Origin: Paulinella micropora
Taxonomy: Eukaryota > Cercozoa > Imbricatea > Euglyphida
Length of the DNA stretch: 43,053 nucleotides
Direction: 5' to 3'
NCBI GenBank assembly: GCA_009731375.1
Contig: BJOX01000049.1
Span: 119,814-162,866, forward strand
Shown piece after piece: positions 12,558-32,186 of this stretch. The translations under genes were made by a program, and so were the position numbers. The notes under the pieces are model-generated. The model was given only the letters and a program-made list of their open reading frames with translations. It had not been told where the DNA came from and made no database searches. The number at the start of each line of letters is the position of its first letter. Position 1 is the first letter of the stretch.

Positions 12558-12567
12558 NNNNNNNNNN
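12500..12567. repeat. Poly-C tract of 58 nt and 10-N gap
   Basis: An uninterrupted C run (12500-12557) ends at a 10-N gap (12558-12567). With the hairpin it forms a structure that would block a polymerase, which probably explains the contig end. Confidence 0.95.
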
Positions 12568-12928
12568 CTCTCTCCGAGAAGTAATGTTGGGATTGGCTAC
12601 CCTCCTATCCACAGCGAGTACGTATCGACTAGAGTACGTACAAGGCACCGGACCTATGGTATATTCGGGCCCACCCAACGAGAAGAGGACTAACTCCCTA
12701 CTCTCCCTATCGCGCAAATAAGTAAGAGAAATATGTAGAAATTACATATATATGGATCATATAAGAATACAAAGACATGGTAGTAACTTCAAACTGAGAA
12801 GTAGTAACATAAATATGTGATAAATATATGAAAAATATATATGTATATATATGATATATATTCACGTATGATTATAGTATGAAAACTAAAATTTGGAAGC
12901 GCTTCCCGTAAGTGGGTATATAAAAGTA
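12568..12928. other. Unique AT-rich DNA, no gene seen
   Basis: About 360 bp with no supported coding sequence. A TATATG-rich patch lies at about 12830-12865. The base pair TA at 12927-12928 is the left target-site copy of the MITE that follows. Confidence 0.5.
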
Positions 12929-13197
12929 TTACTAGCGACATTCAAGAGGAAAAAAAAATAGTTTTTTGATTTTGGTTGGATTTTAATTTTGGTTGGAATT
13001 TTAATTTTGGTTGGAAATTTGAATTTTTCAAATTAACTGCTATATTCGTCCGCAAAATGTCGTAAACTTTCGCGAAATCTTACCGTTAAATTGGAAAATT
13101 TGAATTTTTGTCACAAAAATAAAAAACTGACAGAAAATGAAAATCTGACACAAAAACTAAAAACCAATTTTTTTCCCCTCTTGAATGTCGCTAGTAA
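12929..13197. mobile_element. MITE (non-autonomous DNA transposon), copy 1
   Basis: Terminal inverted repeats begin TTACTAGCGACATTCAAGAG on the left and are mirrored by CTTGAATGTCGCTAGTAA on the right. The element is flanked by TA on both sides (12927-12928 and 13198-13199), consistent with a TA target-site duplication. The inner subterminal parts are also partly palindromic. No transposase is encoded. The central motif TTAACTGCTATAT-CGTCCGC is shared, in inverted orientation, with the element near 19365-19637. TA duplication is typical of Tc1/mariner-like and some other superfamilies; which one is not settled. Confidence 0.8.
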
Positions 13198-13199
13198 TA

Positions 13200-13841
13200 A
13201 CAAAAGTAATATAATATATATCACAAATACAAATATCTGTAATTATCAGCGGGTCTGGGGGTCGGGTAGATGCCCGGGGCCTATCAAGACATATAGTCTG
13301 ATGAATCGCCCTTCGTCTACCACTCCACCCCCAAGTCACACGTGGCCTCTTATCGATTTTTATGTATATAGTGTGATTACAAAAAGGTTTATAGCATTTA
13401 CGCAATACAATCTATAATGTAGTGTGTGTTCCCGAGCTTACGCCAGCACGGGAACACGCACATACTTTGCAAGTTTTCGGGGCCCGAATCAACCTTCGCT
13501 GCGGCGCTTCTCATCCTCCCCCTCAGCTTTGTAAAATTATGCGACTGAATGGTTATTACAACTTAACGGGGGGCGGAGGGAAGAGAAAGGTGAAAGTCCA
13601 GGCTTCTTCCATGCTTTTCCGGGTCTCTGACCCGCATCTGCTACCGCGCCTCAAACTACTCGAGGTTGAGGGTCGGCAGCACTTGCAACAGCTCTGGTAA
13701 CATGGGTCCACCCGCTCAAATCACCTATATCACTCCCCTCGATGTACAGTATGCGAGAAATATAATATACGAGAATCCGCTTCTGAGAATATAATTATAA
13801 ATAATCATAGCGTAAATATTTACACGGGAAATACCCGGTAC
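13200..13841. other. 3' flank of the copia element, no 3' LTR recognised
   Basis: The copia RNase H frame ends at 13842 on the minus strand, so a 3' LTR would be expected here. I find no stretch resembling the 199-bp LTR at 18800-18998. A plus-strand open frame (13422-13700) has no recognisable domain. The end of the element is either deleted or highly diverged. Confidence 0.45.
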
Positions 13842-14435
13842 TTACAACGCGACTTTAACACCAAACTTTGCGAGAAATTCTTTCACCAACTTCACCGAAA
13901 TTTGGTCAGCCAGGTAATTGAATTTTTCGTACGTGAAATTTATTTTGGTAAATAAATCCGCGATGTTTTCCTCCGTCGGTACTCGGAACAACTTGACAAC
14001 TCCCTTCTTAACCAACTTCTCGAGCAGGTGGTACCTGACATCGATATGTTTGGTTCTGGACTCCCCTAACCCCCTTTCTGAGAGGATGATAGTCCCCTCA
14101 TTGTCCTCGAACAAGGGGGTGAAACCTCTTATGGGCAAACCGATGTCACGGAGAGACTGTCTTAAAGCAAGCAACTCCCTTACTGCTTCGTTAGCGGATA
14201 CGGTCTCCGACTCAAGGGTAGATTGAGCTATTACAGTTTGAAGTTTAGAGAACCATGCCACCGGTGCCCCGTTGAAGAGAAAGATGTACCCAGAACGGGA
14301 CTTCCTTGTAACCTTTTCTCCTGCAAAATCTGAGTCGACGTATCCCACGAGGGGGTGTTCGTCTATCAGCTTCTCGACAGATAACGGGGATATTGAAAGC
14401 ATTGACTTCTGTGGCTTCACATGAGTAAAGCTCAA
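13842..14435 (-). pseudogene. copia RNase H domain
   Basis: A 197-codon open stretch carries the copia-type RNase H signatures GYVDSDFAG, RKSRSGYIFLFNGAPVAWFS, QTVIAQSTLESE, LFEDNEGTI and RTKHIDVRYH, then a C-terminal ADLFTK-type motif. Acidic residues are visible in the DSD, SE and EDN motifs. The frame ends at a stop at 13842-13844. It is separated from the RT frame upstream by a frameshift near 14435, so it would not be translated as part of one polyprotein as written. Confidence 0.92.
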
Positions 14436-15480
14436 GTGCCTTTTCTGCGGCCGATGGTCCTTCGGCCGGTCTCCATGAATTGGGGGTTTTTGGGGACAAA
14501 GAACCCTTCCGTCAACATCTTGACTAGCCTCCTATCACCCCGTCTGAAATATAGGGCTCTCGGGGTCAGCAACCACAAAAACATACGGTGAACCATGGCA
14601 TAAGATATTTCAGGGGATGGGACTTGTTGTTTTGCAGCTATACTCAAAGGACAGATCAAGAGAGGTCGGGTGTGAACAGCAAGGAAGATAAGCATGCCAA
14701 TCAAACATCTAAGGTCGTATTTGAGCAGACGGTGACCAACTTTCAGGGGTGCAGGATTTTCTGAGGTGAAAGGGGTTTTAGCAGGCACCTCCTTCATATA
14801 ATCTAACTCGTCTAAAATGAGAAGTTCATATTTTCGTTGATGCAGTAAAATCCCTTTCTCAGATTGGACAATCTGGATGTTCTTGAATTCCGTGGCCTTC
14901 CCTAAGTTTTTACACCTGAAACCATGCTTCTTCATGCTCTCTACAAGACTTATGTGTTTGGATTCATCAGCGGCATGCAGACCATCATCTACATGAAAAG
15001 AGAGAAGCTGCGTACTTATGGGGTCCTTGGCATGTTTGATAAAAGAAGCCCGGTCAAGGGAGAAAGTAATAAAAGCTTGCTTTCCGACTAACTCCTTTAA
15101 CATCAAATCATACCATAATCTTCCCGCCTCAGGGTGACCATAAAGGGCCTTCCGGAGGAGCCAAACAAAACCTTCTCTCTCAAAACCCGGGGGGGGGGGG
15201 GGTTTACATAAATGTCATAAGGCATTTTGGCATGTAAGTATGCGGTGGTGAAGTCAATTAACCGCAAGTCTATTCCGAAGCAGGCAGCATAGGCAATGAT
15301 AAGAAGGATAGTACGATGGTGAGCGGTAGGTGAGTATGTGCGCTTGGGATCATATTGCAATCCCGCTTTCAGGAGATCCCCCCTTAGGGTGATTCTAGCT
15401 TTATGATATTCGTCGCTCGTTCCTTGTTGCTTAACAGTGTCTATCCATTTTAGAGGAATAATGGGAGTGCCTGACTTTCT
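14432..15480 (-). pseudogene. copia reverse transcriptase domain, frameshifted at a homopolymer
   Basis: The N-terminal part (PLKWIDTVKQQG, KARITLRGDLLKAG, YSPTAHHRTILLIIA, DLRLIDFTTAYLHA) is in the frame ending at 15103. The C-terminal part lies in another frame (14432-15106) with SFHVDDGLHAADE, YRCLIGMLIFLAVHTRP-type blocks and a PSPEISYA motif. The frame switch falls exactly at the 14-G run 15189-15202, where one base more or two fewer would keep the reading frame. The catalytic box at 14984-14995 reads HVDD, not the usual YVDD. Confidence 0.9.
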
Positions 15481-16149
15481 CGCCTCGCTCTCCTTCCTCC
15501 ATTCAAAAGCTTTGAGCTCCTCTTGATGTCTGACTTCTGTCTCTCTCGCTTGTCTCCTATCTTTCGGCTTCTGCCCGACGGGAAATTCCGGGATTTGCTC
15601 GGTGACCAGGCAATAATTGATTCTCTCTTCTTTCGCACAGACGGAAATATGTTTATTTCTGGTTCTCCCTTGGATTATGTTCTCCTGAGAAATGTTTCCT
15701 TGCTCATGAGACCTCCATCCCGGGGGATGTTTGCCCTTTTCCGCAGCTATCCTAACTCTCTCCCCCTCGGCATGGCCGAATTCACTGGTTACATTGGGGT
15801 CGTGACGTGCCGGTTCGATAATAGCCTGCGGTACAAGAGAAGGGGGGGCTGCTCCCCCTGAAATCTCGTACTTTGACATTTCAGAATCTATTATCTTCTC
15901 CGTAACGCCATCATCAAACATAACGTAATGGGCTGGGAACCGTTTATTCCTCCTGACAACCGGGGCAGTCGGGGCAAGAGTAACTCCCTTCCGCAAAGTA
16001 GAATCCCACTTACCTCCATAAGTGGATTTGGCCCACTCTTCCCCGAAAGCTCGTGCCGGGATCTGGACGATTCTCCCAGACAAAATGGCTTTAAGTTTAG
16101 GTTTTCTCCCCCTCTTTCCCGCTACCCTACCTTTCTCCCCCTGATTCAT
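15481..16149 (-). pseudogene. copia pol linker between integrase and RT, SH3/Tudor-like segment
   Basis: This is the N-terminal part of the open frame 15103-16149. It starts with a basic patch (GKRGRKPK), then a block containing GRIVQIPARAFGEEWAK and ending near YVMFDDG. The spacing resembles small beta-barrel modules found after some integrases. It continues as a charged low-complexity linker into the RT. The function is not shown by the sequence; the similarity is my reading of the pattern. Confidence 0.5.
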
Positions 16150-16154
16150 GCTCC

Positions 16155-16730
16155 CTATATCTCGTGAAGACGGAAACCATAGACTGCCTGTTTCTCCGCG
16201 GTTGGAGCCTCAATTAAGATAGGTTGATTAACATTAACCCACTCCTGAAAGGTATCATATCGACCATATTCTTGGTCACAGGTAATAAATTTGACTTTCC
16301 GGTTTGTATGTCTTTCGAAGAAAGCAACGGCCTTAATAAAACACGGAAAAAATTCATTCTTATGACGTAAATAATAGTCGAGCTCGAAATTTGAAGCGAG
16401 ATATTTGACCGTGAATTTGTATCGCTTACCATCCCATGAAATCGTATTCCACCATCCTTGTGTGTCCATTGAAATATGAACACCGGAATGACGTTCAACA
16501 ATGTGATGGTTTTTGTGGAAATGAGGTGCTTTCTTTATCTTATTCCTTAAACAATACTCACACTTCATAATTCTTTCTCGCCATCCTACCCCTACTATCT
16601 TCACCCCCATATAATGAGCCATTCTTTCCATAGCCTTCACCCCTCTATGTTTACACATTCGGTGGAAGACGGTGGCGTGTATATGCTCACTATGTGTGGG
16701 TCGGACAACAGGATTCAATGCTTTTGACAT
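16155..16730 (-). pseudogene. copia integrase domain, shortened C-terminus
   Basis: A GAG-pre-integrase and zinc-binding part (HRMCKHRG, CEYCLRNK) is followed by a core with D in SMDTQG (16464-16466), D in CDQEYG (16275-16277) and E in APTAEKQ (16194-16196). The spacing between the last two is 26 residues; copia integrases usually have about 35. The frame stops at 16155, soon after the glutamate, so most of the C-terminal integrase region is absent. Catalytically doubtful. Confidence 0.85.
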
Positions 16731-16920
16731 TCGGCAACCAACATTGTGTTATTGAGTTCGTGAGGTGTGCGAACATACATCATTTGGCATGACCAAGCAA
16801 CAAGCCAAAGTCTGTGAACAATTCTCACCCTTCTCCGTATTTGTTTCGCACGACAACGGGACATATGATTTACTGTCGCGACATCCCTCACATAAACATG
16901 GTACATCGTTGCAACATACA

Positions 16921-17722
16921 TCATTGTACACGGGAAGGGTTGTTGATTGAGTAGGACGGCGAGGGGGAAGTCAGAATGTGACCCTCTTTCTCTACCTTCA
17001 CATTCTGCTTTTCGAGGGGGACTGGTTCGTATCGTTGATTTAGGTCTAGAGGGGGCATTCCCGGCGGATCAAAGACGAACAGGTTGTTGGGCAAAGATCT
17101 GCCCCTGGCTACAATCTGTTCCTCATCGATATGGATTGGGGACTTGAGCACAAGCACTTGGTTGTTTTGATGAACTACTGCCAGTCCTTGTTTCAGCCAA
17201 GTCGAAGTGGCGACTAAACCGTAACTCAAATGAGGGTTGTATGTCGTGTGTGAATCATACACTTGAACTGGTTCTCCGTTTGCTCCAGAAAGTTAAGGCT
17301 TTCCCTTTGTACTCCGTCTTAATACTCCCTTTCGCAATTTTGAGCTTTTGAGGGTTATGCTTCAACCTCACGAATACATCCTTATGGGGCGATTGGGACT
17401 CACTAGCCCCACTATCGTCTACCCACACCATCCCCGCCATAGTCTTTTCTGGAATCTCTCCCTCATCTCCCTCGCTCTCATGCATCATTATGGCGCAATC
17501 TTTCTCAGATGGAGGTGAGATGTTTGAGGTGGGGTTGGACGATGTGCTAGGTCTTGATGGAGGGATATCTCGTACGTTCTCCCCCTCTATCCCTATCCTT
17601 TGCCAGTATTCCCGGTATTCCAGTAATCGAGTTCTGAGATGAGGAAATGCCGCGACGAGCCCCCTCGCAAAAGGATTGTTCCATTTATGGGCCATAGAGA
17701 TAACGAAACATTCAATATCCAC
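16921..17722 (-). pseudogene. copia gag end and aspartic protease region
   Basis: The frame 17255-17722 carries a gag-like part (KWNNPFARGLVAAFPHL), a serine/proline linker, then the retropepsin motif WVDDSGASES near 17401-17430. The C-terminal protease and linker continue in the frame 16921-17262. No CCHC zinc knuckle was found before the protease. Assignment rests on the DSGAS motif and on position. Confidence 0.75.
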
Positions 17723-18500
17723 GTAAAATTCAAGATAGAAATCGTTAACATCCCCGTCTCTCCGGTAATAAGAGAATCCCTCACCTCTATCTCTCTAGCA
17801 CCCTCTGCTAACGTACCGAACAGTCTATGTATCTCTCCAATAGATGGTATCTCTCCGTTTCCCCCTGTTATCACCACCGTCCCCTCATCCCATCTCCATG
17901 CAACCGTGGGGTCTCGCCTAATCCTTTCTCTCTCTAACTCTCTCTCCCTCCCCTCGTACAACTCACTAGGTGCAAGGCGTGGTGAAGGTCTCTCTAACTC
18001 TCTCTTTCCCCTCGTACAACTCGCTGCAATAAGGGGGTTTGGTCTAGATGCGGTAGTTAGTATAGGGACCGAACTCTCCTCAGGCTCTTTATGCTCAGTA
18101 GTTTCTGTGGAGGGAGAAGGATCGGGCAAAGCAGAAGCCTGATCCTTGTTCCTTTTTGACAGGTAAGGCAGAACTGGAGGAAGAGCTGGTAGGTTCTTTC
18201 TTTACAGCAGCTGTAGGTTTCTTACTCTCTATCCTGTCCTGACTCTCGTCCTCGCTATCTCCGCAAGGTGAAAGAGGTGGTTCAGTAGGTAGATTGAAAG
18301 AAACTGTCAGCTTTGCTTGTGTAAACAGAGGGTGTCGTTTGTGGGGGAGGTAGCTCCCCTATCGCTAAGGGATCATAGATCGCCAAGACAGCCAGGAACC
18401 CATATTCCCAGTTATCCCAATCTGGGTCTCTCCTGTTAAATGGCGGTGGGTCCACTTTAAACCCTCTGTTCATCGACATTCCAAACATGGGGTTTGCCAT
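17723..18500 (-). pseudogene. copia gag region
   Basis: The likely start is ATG at 18500-18498, giving MANPMFGMSMNRG followed by a PPPFNRRDPDWDNWEYGF block. That block resembles the N-terminal gag motif in which a tryptophan follows a D-W-D-N-W pattern. The frame is lost near 18285. The remainder, seen at 17593-18129 in another frame, is charged and arginine/glutamate-rich. Function is inferred from position and from the N-terminal pattern only. Confidence 0.7.
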
Positions 18501-18784
18501 GTTGGACCAAAGTGCGGAAGGTAGGATAAACTCAGCTACCAATAAAATTCCTACAATTAAGCAGAATGGAGGAATAGTTATTAGGGATGACTCATGAGTT
18601 GATGTGTCTATGCTATGCTGTCTAGCCGATAGACACGTTTGCGGTGTGTGCCTTCTGCCTACCCACGGAATGATGTCGACTGCTTGCAGCACGTCGATCC
18701 TCGCACTTTTCTGTTGAAGGCCTAATGCCTCTCCTTTCGGACTAAGTGCAACTGATTAAAGCTGCTGGCGCAGAGTTCGCTAAT

Positions 18785-18799
18785 CAAGGCTCGATAACC
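18785..18799 (-). promoter_or_regulatory. copia primer-binding site
   Basis: Directly after the LTR end the minus strand reads GGTTATCGAGCCTTG. Insect copia-type elements use an internal fragment of initiator methionine tRNA and have a site starting GGTTATGGGCCC. This site keeps GGTTAT and GCC at the same place, immediately next to the LTR, so a half-tRNA primer is likely. Confidence 0.65.
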
Positions 18800-18998
18800 T
18801 GTTAGACTACTGTTATTAATAAAGCAATCCATGATAGCAACTACACTCTTAACATACAACAACAACTTTAATGAGAAGTTGAAGGCGCCAACCGTGACAG
18901 ACGCGCCACGTAACTTGACTGGCGGGATCATAAGTAATAGCTCTAACGACACCGTTACTCCGATACGGCCGGTCCATAACTATCTATTAGTTCCAACA
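18800..18998 (-). repeat. copia 5' LTR (199 bp)
   Basis: On the minus strand the segment starts TGTTGGAAC and ends CTAACA, the TG...CA form, and it is followed directly by the primer-binding site. There is no second copy in the window to confirm the ends. Just outside it, 18999-19034 contains a hairpin (ACCGTT/AACGGT and CCAA/TTGG) that includes the LTR tip. Confidence 0.65.
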
Positions 18999-19043
18999 CA
19001 AAACCGTTAAAAAACGGTTGTAACTGCTTGGAACTTATGATTC

Positions 19044-19184
19044 AAATTTTCAAAGTTTCAATTTTTTTCTTTCAATGATGAAAGGAAGCTAAGATCTTTT
19101 GTTTTTATGATAGAACCATTATTTTTTAGGTACATGAATTTTTCTTGTATTTTATCCCGAGGCTGTCTACCGACATTGACTCAA

Positions 19185-19223
<39 letters not shown>

Positions 19224-19379
19224 TTTTCNNNNNNNNNNAAATTTTCAAAGTTTCAATTTTTTTCTTTCAATGATGAAAGGAAGCTAAGATCTTTTGTTTT
19301 TATGATAGAACCATTATTTTTTAGGTACATGAATTTTTCTTGTATTTTATCCCGAGGCTGTCTACCGACATTGACTCAA

Positions 19380-19412
<33 letters not shown>
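19044..19412. repeat. Direct duplication across a 10-N gap
   Basis: Bases 19044-19219 recur at 19239-19412 with no difference that I can see except the length of the terminal A run. The 10-N gap is 19229-19238. Just before the gap the left copy carries eight or nine T after 32 A. The most likely reading is two overlapping contig ends that were not merged because of the homopolymer. Confidence 0.8.
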
Positions 19413-19414
<2 letters not shown>

Positions 19415-19637
19415 TTTTGTGTCACTTTTTTGATTTTTTGTCACTTTTCACTCGTTTTTGTGTCGAAATTTTGAATTTTCAAATTTCATTCAGTCGCTAA
19501 AATTTACGTCATTTTTGCGGACGCATATAGCAGTTAATTTCAAAATTCAAAATTTTGACACAAAAACGAAAAAGTGACTCAAACTGATAGAAAAAGTGAC
19601 ACAAAACCGAAAAGCCAAATTTCTTTTGGCACTTGAA
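19365..19637. mobile_element. MITE, copy 2, inverted relative to copy 1
   Basis: The reverse complement of 19520-19545 shares the core TTAACTGCTATAT-CGTCCGC with the MITE at 12929-13197. Both elements are about 270 bp, AT-rich and foldback. GTGTCAC and GTTTTTGTGTC motifs on the left are mirrored by GACACAAAAAC and GTGACAC on the right. The outer ends (CGACATT...CTCAAG and CTTGAA) resemble a degraded version of copy 1's termini. The left boundary is blurred by poly-A. Confidence 0.65.
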
Positions 19638-20682
19638 TATATATATCATAGTATATATATATATATATATATTTGTACATATATATATGTTTGTACATAT
19701 ATATATATATATATTTTTACATGTATGTATGTATGTATATCTGAATATCGTAGCCTCTTCAATGACTAGCCGTATACGAGGTGGCTGACTGCCGCCGGAT
19801 GCCAACTTTACCAGTGACGCTGACTGTGACTGTATCAGACACCCCGCGGCTGTGATAGATGTTCACTTACCGTCAATCACCGTCGGTAAGTGATCATACT
19901 GTGATGAACCAGTTCGGCTAGGTAATTATGATTGGGGTCCTGAATGGCCTCGGAGAGCAAAAGAAACTAATTTTCTGAGACTCGGATCGGGAGGCCAGTG
20001 GAATTCTGAATTTCAGTGAAGTTTGACTCCAGAAGTCGCAAAAAGCGGCCTTTTTAAGAGATCACTAGTATGAGTCACTTTCGAAGTCACCCAGCCTCCG
20101 TCTGACGCAGATCGGCGCTTGTTGAAAGTTTAACATAGTGATGACATGTATATGCAAGTACCGCATACCAATAATCGGTTATTAATATTTCTTCACATGT
20201 ACAAGAATCCCGCATCCGACTGTGTCCATGCACGCCAGTTGTTGCTATTCCGTTCAAGTCCTAGGCGACGTTGGTATTTATCCTGCTCGATTGTCATGTA
20301 GCTGCTATTTCCTAGTGCCCACAGGTCCTCAGTTGAGTGTTGTGCCCAGTCACAGTGTGCTGCGGACGTTACACAGTTCAAGCAACTGTACGGACCTTTG
20401 TGTCCGCTCCATGGTGCAGCCTAAAGGCTGATGCTGTGGATGTTGTTCCGTTCAGGTCATGCATCGAGATGATTCTTTCCTTGGGTCCGGCCCGCCGTCT
20501 GGCCCTGTTTTCTCGTGCACGTACCCCTCACCGTCTTGTGTGGTGTGCACAGGTAGCATGGCCATTACTAAGAAGTGTTCTACAGTGGGCTGGTCAGTGC
20601 GCGTCTGTCAACTCATCTCCACTTCAAAGCTGGACAGAAGGTCTGCACACAGACGAAGCAAGAGGCAGGCTGTGGCATGCAA

Positions 20683-20685
<3 letters not shown>
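19638..20685. other. Unique DNA between copia and the FAHD1-like gene
   Basis: A (TA)n and GTATGT patch (19640-19740) is followed by about 900 bp of mixed sequence. TCACTTACCG and CGGTAAGTGA form a hairpin near 19862-19893. Open frames on both strands at 20193-20747 show no family I recognise. A 3' untranslated region or another gene is possible but unsupported. Confidence 0.4.

Positions 20686-20719
<34 letters not shown>
20686..20719. repeat. (GA)n array
   Basis: A pure GA repeat. On the minus strand it immediately follows a possible extra terminal exon of the FAHD1-like gene (about 20719-20757). Confidence 0.9.
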
Positions 20720-20722
<3 letters not shown>

Positions 20723-20813
20723 CCTGACAGCTCGAACGTGGACGTGACAAGCTGGCCCTGCCAAAATGAAAGGAGAAAGAGATAGGGAGGAATGGAGGGT
20801 GTGTGTGGGGGAG

Positions 20814-20857
20814 GACGGGGGGGGGGGGGGGGGGGGAANNNNNNNNNNGGGGGGGTG
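20814..20857. repeat. Poly-G tract with 10-N gap
   Basis: A G run of about 20 nt ends at the gap 20839-20848, and G continues after it. This is another contig break at a homopolymer. Confidence 0.95.
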
Positions 20858-20896
20858 GAGAAGGGGTGTTGTATGTATGTATGTAATCCATGGATA

Positions 20897-30708
<9,812 letters not shown>

Positions 30709-31125
30709 GTGCCCTACACAGAGCACATAACGTATGTGTATGAATACATACATACATACACAGACCAGTCCCATAACTCGTCTATTCTCTTCTCTCTTCA
30801 CTTGCTCGTCTCTTCTCGTTTCTCAATTGTTCATTCTCTATACCCGTCATCTGGTCGGTACCGTGTGCCTTGTATGTCAACTTATTCGTTACGGACAGCC
30901 AGCTATGACGTAGGTGCATACATACGGGAAACAACATCATTTTAATAGGTAGAAGAGACACACAGACATTCAGGCGTAGAGATATAGAGGGAAAAAGCGA
31001 CAGATCCAGAGAGAGGAGGGGGGGGGGAGGGAGGGAGGAAGGGAGGGAGGGAGAAAGGAGGGAGGGAGAAAAGGAGGGAGGAGGGAGAAAGGAAGAGAGA
31101 GAGAGAGAGAGATTCTATCTATCGA
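30709..31125. other. 5' flank of the FAHD1-like gene
   Basis: The promoter region should lie here. I see a CT-rich stretch (30780-30840), a TGACGTAG sequence near 30906 that resembles a CRE-type site, and a GGGA/GAGA-rich tract (31000-31115). No TATA box at a convincing distance was found. Confidence 0.35.
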
Positions 31126-31126
31126 T

Positions 31127-31223
<97 letters not shown>

Positions 31224-31230
31224 ATCCATC
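31126..31230. repeat. (TATC)n array
   Basis: TATC repeat of about 100 bp preceded by ATTCTATCTATCG twice. Confidence 0.95.
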
Positions 31231-31239
31231 TATCTACTC

Positions 31240-31356
31240 ATAACCCACACTGCGCAGAGATTCCCTCCAACAGAATATCGCACCACGCCACAGCCGCATG
31301 TATGTATGTATGTATGTATGTATGCATGTATGTATGTATGTATGTATATATGTATG

Positions 31357-31390
<34 letters not shown>

Positions 31391-32175
31391 TGTATATATG
31401 TATGTATATATGTATACACCTATATAAGTGAATAACTATGTTTCCCCTGACTGAACCGCTGGCCAATCAACCTGGCTGATACAAAGAGCTATGAGAGCGA
31501 ACCAATCGCTGTATGTTCCAAACTTTAACTCCTTCTTCTCTATCTGTCTTGCACTCCTTCTGGCAATATCAAACATACATATGTACATACATACATGAAT
31601 ACACATATACATACATACATACATACTGATACATACATATATAAAGACAGACGGACAAACAGACAGACAGACAAACAGACAGACAGATATGCATACATGC
31701 ATACATACATACATACATACATACATACTTGGGAACGTGCGTATGTACGTACGTACGTACGTACATACGTACATACATACATATGTACATACATACATAC
31801 ATACATATACGTATGTATGTATGTACGTACGTACGTATATACATACATACATACATACATACATACATTATGCATACATATGTACATACATACATGCATA
31901 CATACATGCATACATACATCCATACATATATAACTGCATACATGCATGCATGCATGTATACGTACATACGTACGTACGTCGTACGTACGTACGTACATAC
32001 ATACATACATACATACATATATACATACATAGATACACACAACTTAATAATGCATACATACATACATTATGTACATACATACATACATACATACATACAT
32101 ACATACATACATACATACATGGGCTGGGGGAGGATCTGCGTACACCAAAGACGGTCTCCCCTCCTGCCATTCTGA
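31240..32175 (-). other. Exon-like islands among GTAT/CATA arrays
   Basis: Three unique islands interrupt the arrays: about 31235-31300, 31436-31567 and 32120-32170. The second has, on the minus strand, an acceptor (ATTGCCAG|A) and an open frame with RSARQIEKKELKFGTYSDWF to a TAG at 31436. The third contains ATGGCAGGAGGGGAG as a possible start. By analogy with the neighbouring gene these may be exons of another gene, but I cannot identify it and could not show matching phases. Confidence 0.35.
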
Positions 32176-32186
32176 AAATTAACTTT

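Larger units (their letters stand above)
13842..18998 (-). mobile_element. Degenerate Ty1/copia retrotransposon
   Basis: On the minus strand the order is LTR (18998-18800), primer-binding site, gag, protease, integrase, reverse transcriptase, RNase H, which is the Pseudoviridae-type order. The reading frame changes several times: near 18285, near 17700, between PR and IN, at 16155, at a 14-G homopolymer (15189-15202) and near 14435. The element is a relic or contains sequencing errors at homopolymers. The 3' LTR is not recognised. The two related MITEs at 12929-13197 and about 19365-19637 bracket it. Confidence 0.9.

Noticed and set aside
13422-13700. Plus-strand open frame of 92 codons
   Set aside because: No recognised motif, short, and located where the copia 3' end should be.
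15928-16167. Plus-strand frames opposite the copia pol
   Set aside because: They are antisense shadows of recognisable minus-strand domains.
20193-20747. Overlapping open frames on both strands downstream of the FAHD1-like gene
   Set aside because: No family resemblance or convincing splice sites; kept as unassigned sequence.
20719-20757. Possible exon 15 (GQLVTSTFELS) of the FAHD1-like gene
   Set aside because: Not annotated as an exon: the donor in exon 14 is uncertain, a connecting segment seems missing near the gap, and the frame runs into a GA array.
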